From an uncultured Polyangiaceae bacterium (lineage in GTDB: Bacteria; Myxococcota_A; Polyangia; Polyangiales; Houyiibacteriaceae): 10,936 nucleotides of DNA. Within the stretch, counting starts at the first letter, position 1; each line of letters starts with the position of its first letter. Location of the stretch: positions 1 to 10,936 of the forward strand of contig CAMYJN010000025.1 of the NCBI GenBank assembly GCA_947258625.1, written 5' to 3'. Below the pieces are notes generated by a model that saw only the letters and a program-made list of their open reading frames with translations, ran no database searches and was not told the DNA's origin. Positions 7,214-10,936 of the stretch are shown piece after piece. Made by a program: the position numbers and the translations under genes.

Positions 7214-7255
7214 GGAATGCTTACTCGAAGCGCATAAGGATCACGGCATCGAGCG

Positions 7256-7777
7256 TCAAGTCGCGGCTTGGCCCGGGGTGGCGGGGTCGGGCGAATCGTA
7301 GCGCTTCCGGCTTTCGCGGAGATGATCGAGAAGGCGGTCTCGAACCTCCGGGTGCGTCAGGGCGACGATTCGAGCTGCAAGGAATGCAGCGTTCTTTGCG
7401 CCGTCGATCCCGACTGTGGCGACTGGAACGCCAGGGGGCATTTGGACCGTCGCCAAGAGCGCATCCATGCCCTGGAGCGCGCCAGCGGCGATTGGAACGC
7501 CGATGACGGGTCGAGTCGTGTGAGCGGCCACCACTCCGGCGAGGTGGGCAGCCATCCCTGCACAGGCGATGAAGACTTCAACGCCAAGCTTCTCCGCGGC
7601 CGCGATGTACTCCGCGGTTTCGTGCGGGGTCCGGTGTGCGGATAGAACGCGCACATCGCTCGGGATGCCGAGGCCATCGAGAACGTCGCGGCCCTTGAGG
7701 ACGACAGGCAGGTCGTTTGGGCTGCCGGTCAAAATCGCCACGATCGGGGGATCGCTCTTGCTAAGATTGCTGCTCAT
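7256..7777 (-). CDS. purE: N5-carboxyaminoimidazole ribonucleotide mutase PurE
   Basis: This 173-residue cytoplasmic enzyme of de novo purine synthesis converts N5-CAIR to CAIR, or carboxylates AIR directly in class II. Landmarks are [14 protein letters not shown] (13-26; family GSxSD), SAHRTP (46-51) with the catalytic-position His48, [15 protein letters not shown] (73-87) and [14 protein letters not shown] (111-124). The GSxSD serine is Asn21, and the loop before NAAFLAARI is about two residues shorter than in E. coli PurE. Overall it still looks like class I. A GTG at 7780 is also in frame, but the ATG at 7777 has a GGAGG seven bases upstream and is preferred. The C-terminal tail is Pro/Ala rich. 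No purK is visible; it is normally adjacent in many genomes, so it must be elsewhere or absent. The gene probably heads a two-gene transcript with the phosphoesterase and is divergent from the DUF481 gene. Confidence 0.94.
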   Translation of the reverse strand: MSSNLSKSDPPIVAILTGSPNDLPVVLKGRDVLDGLGIPSDVRVLSAHRTPHETAEYIAAAEKLGVEVFIACAGMAAHLAGVVAAHTTRPVIGVPIAAGALQGMDALLATVQMPPGVPVATVGIDGAKNAAFLAARIVALTHPEVRDRLLDHLRESRKRYDSPDPATPGQAAT

Positions 7778-7784
7778 CACATTG

Positions 7785-7789
7785 CCTCC
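7785..7789 (-). promoter_or_regulatory. Ribosome-binding site of purE
   Basis: CCTCC on the plus strand reads GGAGG on the minus strand. It lies seven bases before the ATG at 7777 and only four before the GTG at 7780, so it decides for the ATG. It is one of just two strong Shine-Dalgarno sites in the window. Confidence 0.75.
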
Positions 7790-7854
7790 GAGAGCAACGG
7801 CTTCTAGCGCAAAGCGGCCGCAGCGTCACCCAACACGACGCAGGCTCGAGAAAA

Positions 7855-7888
7855 TTGCGAACGGGCCTTTGCCGTTCACCAGCCGCAA
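7855..7888. repeat. Nested inverted repeat upstream of the DUF481 gene
   Basis: TTGCG at 7855-7859 and AACGG at 7860-7864 pair with CCGTT at 7872-7876 and CGCAA at 7884-7888. The result is a 10-bp stem in two blocks with a 7-base loop (7865-7871) and a 7-base one-sided gap (7877-7883). It lies in the 130-bp divergent region between purE and the DUF481 gene and overlaps the candidate -35 element. It could be an operator or an RNA hairpin; chance is also possible. Confidence 0.35.
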
Positions 7889-7896
7889 GCTATACA
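7869..7896 (+). promoter_or_regulatory. Weak candidate sigma-70-type promoter for the DUF481 gene
   Basis: TTGCCG at 7869-7874 and TATACA at 7891-7896, spaced 16 bp, each match the sigma-70 consensus at four of six bases. Transcription would begin near 7903, only about five bases before the ATG at 7908, giving a nearly leaderless message. That would fit the absence of a Shine-Dalgarno site. The match is modest, and a promoter further upstream is equally possible. Confidence 0.22.
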
Positions 7897-7907
7897 CCGG
7901 CCCTGCT

Positions 7908-9221
7908 ATGGCGGAAATTTCACGTAAACTCGCTCGCAAGGCCTTCTGGGTCACCTCGCTGGCCCTCGTGGTGCTCGTTTCTTGGGCTCGAAGCGCGGCC
8001 GCGGAAGAGCCGCCCACCGAAGAGACAGCAGCCGGCGCGGCGGCGTCCTCTGAAGCGCCAGCCGCCGAACTTGCAGGCGAACGGACGCTCACGGACCTAA
8101 TCGTCGCCCCTGGCGGCGTTCCCGCCGAGCCGATGGACGCCAACACTGCCATCGATTCCGTGAAGGCGAGCATGGCGAAGATTCAGCTCCAGGCCGCATC
8201 CGGCTTCGGAGACATGTACGTCATTCAGTTCGGCGACACCTTCGATTGGCTGCAGTTGGTTTCGGGCGAATGGATCAAGGGAAACATCAAGCGAATGCGC
8301 GAAGACAGATTGGAGTTCGACAGCGACAAGCTCGACATGCTCAAACTCGATTTTGCAGACGTATCGCTGGTGCACTCCCCCCAGGTCAACACCTACGTGT
8401 TCGACGACCGCGTTTCGGCGACCGGCCCGGCGGTCATCACTGCCGAGCACGTCATCGTCCAGACCGAAGAGGGCACGAAGACCTTCCCGCGCGGCGAGCT
8501 CGAGTCGATCATCGAGGGCCAGAAGGAGCGCGACTGGTGGTCGATGAAGCTTCGCTTTGGCCTGACTTTGAACCGCGGAAACACGAATCAGCTCACCTAC
8601 GACATCAAGTTCAACACGCGTCGCGAGGATCGGCTGACCCTGCTCGACCTCAATTACAACGCAACATTTGGCAAGACTAACGGCGTCCAAAACGTCAATC
8701 GGCAGCTGGGCGAGTTCCTCTTCAACGTGTTCCTTGGTAGCCGCTGGTGGGTGACGCCGGCGTTTGGTCAGCTCTTCAACGACCGCTTTCAGAACATCAA
8801 GTTCCGCGCCACGCCCGCCGCAGGTGCCGGTGTTCACATCGTCGACATGCCCAAGGTGAAGTGGGACTTCATAACCGGCATCGGCTACCAGTACTTGAAT
8901 GCCCTGGCTCCAGCCGCAGGTACGAGGAACCCCCAAAACGACGCCTTCATTCCGCTCTACACGTACTGGGACTTCGACATCACGGGTGACATCGACTTCA
9001 CGGTCAGCTGGCTGACCAACTTGGTGGTCACGACGATCGGCAATACCAACCACACCGGCAAAGCCGATCTCTCCGTCGAGCTCACGAGCGTCATCGACCT
9101 CGATCTCGCGTTCCTCTACCTGAGGACCGAGCAGCCTCTTCAACCGGCAGATCCAGCGCTCCCGGCTATTGAGAAGAACGACTACCAGCTGGTGGTCGGC
9201 ATCAGCCTCGAGCTCGGCTAG
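7908..9221 (+). CDS. DUF481-family outer-membrane beta-barrel protein with N-terminal beta domain
   Basis: This 437-residue predicted outer-membrane protein starts with a Sec signal peptide: a basic head (SRKLARK, 5-11), a hydrophobic core (about 13-26) and an Ala-rich cleavage region around residue 32 (ARSAAAEE). An Ala/Pro/Glu-rich linker (about 33-60) follows. Residues about 105-205 hold two tandem small beta units with patterns like SGEWIKGNIKRM then LKLDFADVSLV, and TAEHVIVQ then FPRGELESII. From about 212 (WWSMKLRFGLTLNRGNTNQ) the alternating polar/hydrophobic strands match the DUF481 (YdiY-like) barrel to the end. The start at 7908 is chosen because it begins a good signal peptide; the frame is open upstream to 7569, but that stretch lies antisense to purE. 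The function is unknown. The protein ends in LELG rather than the usual terminal aromatic residue of barrel proteins. Divergent from purE; the next gene, pta, is 91 bp downstream on the same strand. Confidence 0.85.
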   Translation: MAEISRKLARKAFWVTSLALVVLVSWARSAAAEEPPTEETAAGAAASSEAPAAELAGERTLTDLIVAPGGVPAEPMDANTAIDSVKASMAKIQLQAASGFGDMYVIQFGDTFDWLQLVSGEWIKGNIKRMREDRLEFDSDKLDMLKLDFADVSLVHSPQVNTYVFDDRVSATGPAVITAEHVIVQTEEGTKTFPRGELESIIEGQKERDWWSMKLRFGLTLNRGNTNQLTYDIKFNTRREDRLTLLDLNYNATFGKTNGVQNVNRQLGEFLFNVFLGSRWWVTPAFGQLFNDRFQNIKFRATPAAGAGVHIVDMPKVKWDFITGIGYQYLNALAPAAGTRNPQNDAFIPLYTYWDFDITGDIDFTVSWLTNLVVTTIGNTNHTGKADLSVELTSVIDLDLAFLYLRTEQPLQPADPALPAIEKNDYQLVVGISLELG

Positions 9222-9252
9222 GCCGTGAGCTTCAGGCTGGAGCCGAAAACCA

Positions 9253-9277
9253 TCCCCTCTCATTGAAAGAGTGGGGA
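9253..9277. other. Imperfect hairpin between the DUF481 gene and pta
   Basis: TCCCC-T-CTC (9253-9261) pairs with GAG-T-GGGGA (9269-9277), eight base pairs with one T-T mismatch and the 7-base loop ATTGAAA. It begins 32 bp after the DUF481 stop. No T-run follows on the plus strand, so it is not a standard intrinsic terminator. It might protect the 3' end of the message or attenuate readthrough into pta. Confidence 0.35.
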
Positions 9278-9299
9278 CGCGATGGCATTGTGCAGCGCC

Positions 9300-9306
9300 G
9301 GAGAGG
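9300..9306 (+). promoter_or_regulatory. Ribosome-binding site of pta
   Basis: GGAGAGG ends six bases before the GTG at 9313 and supports that start. A GTG at 9271 is also in frame, but it would add 14 residues (RWHCAAPERR-like) with no family match. Confidence 0.65.
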
Positions 9307-9312
9307 CGCTAC

Positions 9313-10936
9313 GTGGCAAAGGGCATTTACATTGCATCGATACAGCCGCGCGCTGGCAAGTCGCTCGCGGCGCTGGGCTTGATGGAGTTGGCCTCTCGAC
9401 GGGTGGAACACCTCGGTTTTTTCCGACCCGTGGTCAGCGGGCGCGCGGAATCCGATCGCGAGATCAGCCTCATGCGGTACCGTTATGGGCTGAAGCAGGA
9501 CGCTGAAGCGTCGAGCGGTGGCCCCTACGACGAGGCGCGCGCCATGGCCGGGGCGGATCAATCCGACGAGCTGCTCGCGCGCATCTTGCGGCGATACAAA
9601 GATCTCGAGTCCCAGTGCGACTTCGTGGTCTGCGAAGGGACCGACTACACGGGGGTCGGCGCGGCGTTCGAATTCGAATTCAACGCTCGCGTCGCCGCTC
9701 ACTTGGGCACCCCGGTATTCTTCGTGGCGAATGGACAAGGCCGAGAGCCGGACGAGATTCTCGAGGACGTCAGGGCTGCCCGGAGGGCTTTCGAACGGGA
9801 AGGCTGCGCCATCGTGGCGACGCTGGTCAACCGGGTTGCCCCCGACCGGCTCGCAGAGGTCGAGGAACGCTTCGCCGAGAAATGGCGCGGCAAGGATCCC
9901 GCCTACTTGGTGCCCGAGGAGCAAACGCTCGGTCACCCGAGCGTGGCCCAAGTCATTGCCGCCCTCGACGGGAAGCTGTTGTTCGGTGACGAGCAACGTC
10001 TGCAAGGGCTGGTATCTGAGTTTGTGGTGGCGGCGATGCAGCTGCCAAACGTGCTTACGCGTCTGCGGCCGGGCTCGGTGGTGATCACCGGTGGCGACCG
10101 GGCCGACGTCGTTCTCGCCTGTCTCGCATCGGTGCGTTCCGAGTCTTTTCCAAATATCGCTGCCATCGTTTTGACCGGCGGGCTCGAGCCACCCGAACCG
10201 GTCGCTCGGCTCATCAGGGGCTTGAGGCGAACGGCGGTGCCCGTCATCGGAGTCTCTGACGACACCTTCACCACCGCGACGAAGGTCAACGCGGTGGGAG
10301 GGGCTATTCGCGCCGGGGACGACCGCAAGATCGCGACTGCGCTGGGGCTCTTCGAGGAACACGTGGACCTGCCCGAGCTCACCGAGCGCATCCAGGTGAG
10401 CCATTCGCCGCGGGTGACGCCATTGCGTTTCGAATACGAGCTGATCGAGCGGGCGAAGATCAGCCGTCAACACATCGTCCTTCCCGAGGGAACGGACGAA
10501 CGCATTCTACGCGCCGCGGAGATCTTGCTGCGGCGGCGGGTGGTCGATCTCACCTTGCTCGGCGATCCGGCCGAAATTCGCGAGTTGGCTTCCACGCTAG
10601 GCGTCCAACTCGATCGTGCGCAGATCGTGAACCCGCTGACGTCGGACTGGCGTTCCGACTTCGCGGATACGTACTTGAACTTGCGAAAGCACAAGGGCGT
10701 GACCGAGCACAGTGCCCACGATGCCATGGGGGACGTGAGCTACTTCGGTTCCATGATGGTCTACAAGGGATTGGCCGACGGGATGGTCTCCGGCGCCGCC
10801 CACACGACCGCCCATACAATTCGTCCCGCGCTGGAGTTCATTCGCACGCGAAAAGGCGTCTCCGTGGTGTCGAGTGTATTTCTGATGTGTCTGCGCGACC
10901 GAGTTCTGGTGTATGGCGACTGCGCGGTAAACCCGA
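9313..10936 (+). CDS. pta: Phosphate acetyltransferase, long form (3' end outside window)
   Basis: The first 541 residues of a long Pta are visible; the family is about 690-715 residues. It interconverts acetyl-CoA plus phosphate with acetyl phosphate plus CoA in the cytoplasm, usually paired with AckA. Three domains appear in order. The first is an N-terminal P-loop domain like dethiobiotin synthetase: IYIASIQPRAGKSLAALG with GKS at 15-17, HLGFFRPV near 33, VVCEGTDY near 98. The second is a central DRTGG-type domain, including VVITGGDRADVVLA from residue 256. The third is the catalytic PTA_PTB domain from about 385: HIVLPEGTDERILRAAEILL, ADGMVSGAAHTTAHTIRPAL, VSSVFLMCL and VYGDCAVNP at the window edge. 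The intact GKS and the AHTTAHTIRPAL wording resemble actinobacterial Pta more than E. coli Pta, where the P-loop lysine is lost. The GTG start is supported by GGAGAGG. The long minus-strand frame across this gene is a shadow. Confidence 0.93.
   Translation, partial: MAKGIYIASIQPRAGKSLAALGLMELASRRVEHLGFFRPVVSGRAESDREISLMRYRYGLKQDAEASSGGPYDEARAMAGADQSDELLARILRRYKDLESQCDFVVCEGTDYTGVGAAFEFEFNARVAAHLGTPVFFVANGQGREPDEILEDVRAARRAFEREGCAIVATLVNRVAPDRLAEVEERFAEKWRGKDPAYLVPEEQTLGHPSVAQVIAALDGKLLFGDEQRLQGLVSEFVVAAMQLPNVLTRLRPGSVVITGGDRADVVLACLASVRSESFPNIAAIVLTGGLEPPEPVARLIRGLRRTAVPVIGVSDDTFTTATKVNAVGGAIRAGDDRKIATALGLFEEHVDLPELTERIQVSHSPRVTPLRFEYELIERAKISRQHIVLPEGTDERILRAAEILLRRRVVDLTLLGDPAEIRELASTLGVQLDRAQIVNPLTSDWRSDFADTYLNLRKHKGVTEHSAHDAMGDVSYFGSMMVYKGLADGMVSGAAHTTAHTIRPALEFIRTRKGVSVVSSVFLMCLRDRVLVYGDCAVNP

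Noticed and set aside
7569..7907. 113-residue N-terminal extension of the DUF481 frame
   Set aside because: Antisense to purE and its upstream region, rich in Ser/Arg, and it would bury the signal peptide inside the protein; the start at 7908 is far better.
8097..9263. 388-codon open frame on the minus strand
   Set aside because: Antisense to the DUF481 protein, which has a signal peptide and barrel pattern; the minus-strand product shows no domain.
9232..10473. 413-codon open frame on the minus strand
   Set aside because: It lies wholly antisense to pta, whose three domains are clearly recognisable. Its translation is His/Arg/Pro rich and matches no family.
1..10936. A defence island, phage, CRISPR, toxin-antitoxin or biosynthetic cluster
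   Set aside because: No repeats, integrases, nucleases, transposases or small paired genes were seen; the gene content is mostly housekeeping.

Overview
The window is an ordinary-looking chromosomal segment from a high-GC Gram-negative bacterium. It carries a DUF481-type outer-membrane barrel with a Sec signal peptide, a proton-pumping complex I subunit and a long-form phosphate acetyltransferase. The gene mix, the GC-rich codon use and the weak or absent Shine-Dalgarno sites on most genes fit a myxobacterial or other former deltaproteobacterial lineage. That placement is inference from style, not from a marker gene. I see no RNA gene, insertion sequence, CRISPR array, phage gene or integration site.

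Layout, left to right: the 3' end of nuoN (+, cut by the window edge); a radical SAM protein and lepB (both -, 27 bp apart, lepB upstream, probably one transcript); tsaB (+, divergent from lepB across 88 bp); a GT5 glycogen-synthase-like protein (-, convergent with tsaB); a TIGR01777/YfcH-type NAD(P)-binding protein (+, divergent from the GT5 gene across 86 bp); a membrane-anchored metallophosphoesterase and purE (both -, 42 bp apart, purE upstream, probably one transcript); a DUF481 outer-membrane protein (+, divergent from purE across 130 bp); and the 5' part of pta (+, cut by the right edge). No gap exceeds 130 bp, so almost everything is coding. Two convergent pairs overlap by exactly 4 bp through their stop codons.

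The functions are mostly housekeeping: respiration (NuoN), protein export (LepB), tRNA t6A modification (TsaB), purine synthesis (PurE) and acetyl-phosphate metabolism (Pta). They do not form one pathway, and I found no convincing undescribed multi-gene system. The most unusual gene is the GT5 protein. It keeps the overall GlgA fold signature but has lost nearly all the residues that bind and transfer ADP-glucose, so it may be a pseudoenzyme or have a changed donor. Other points worth checking are an internal twin-arginine motif in the polytopic phosphoesterase, two near-identical short palindromes about six helical turns apart between the GT5 and YfcH-like genes, and a nested dyad upstream of the DUF481 gene.

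Many long open frames exist on the strand opposite real genes (for example 8097-9263 and 9232-10473, both minus). They are GC-driven shadows and are left out. All family calls come from motif recognition by eye and from memory of family members; no database search was run.
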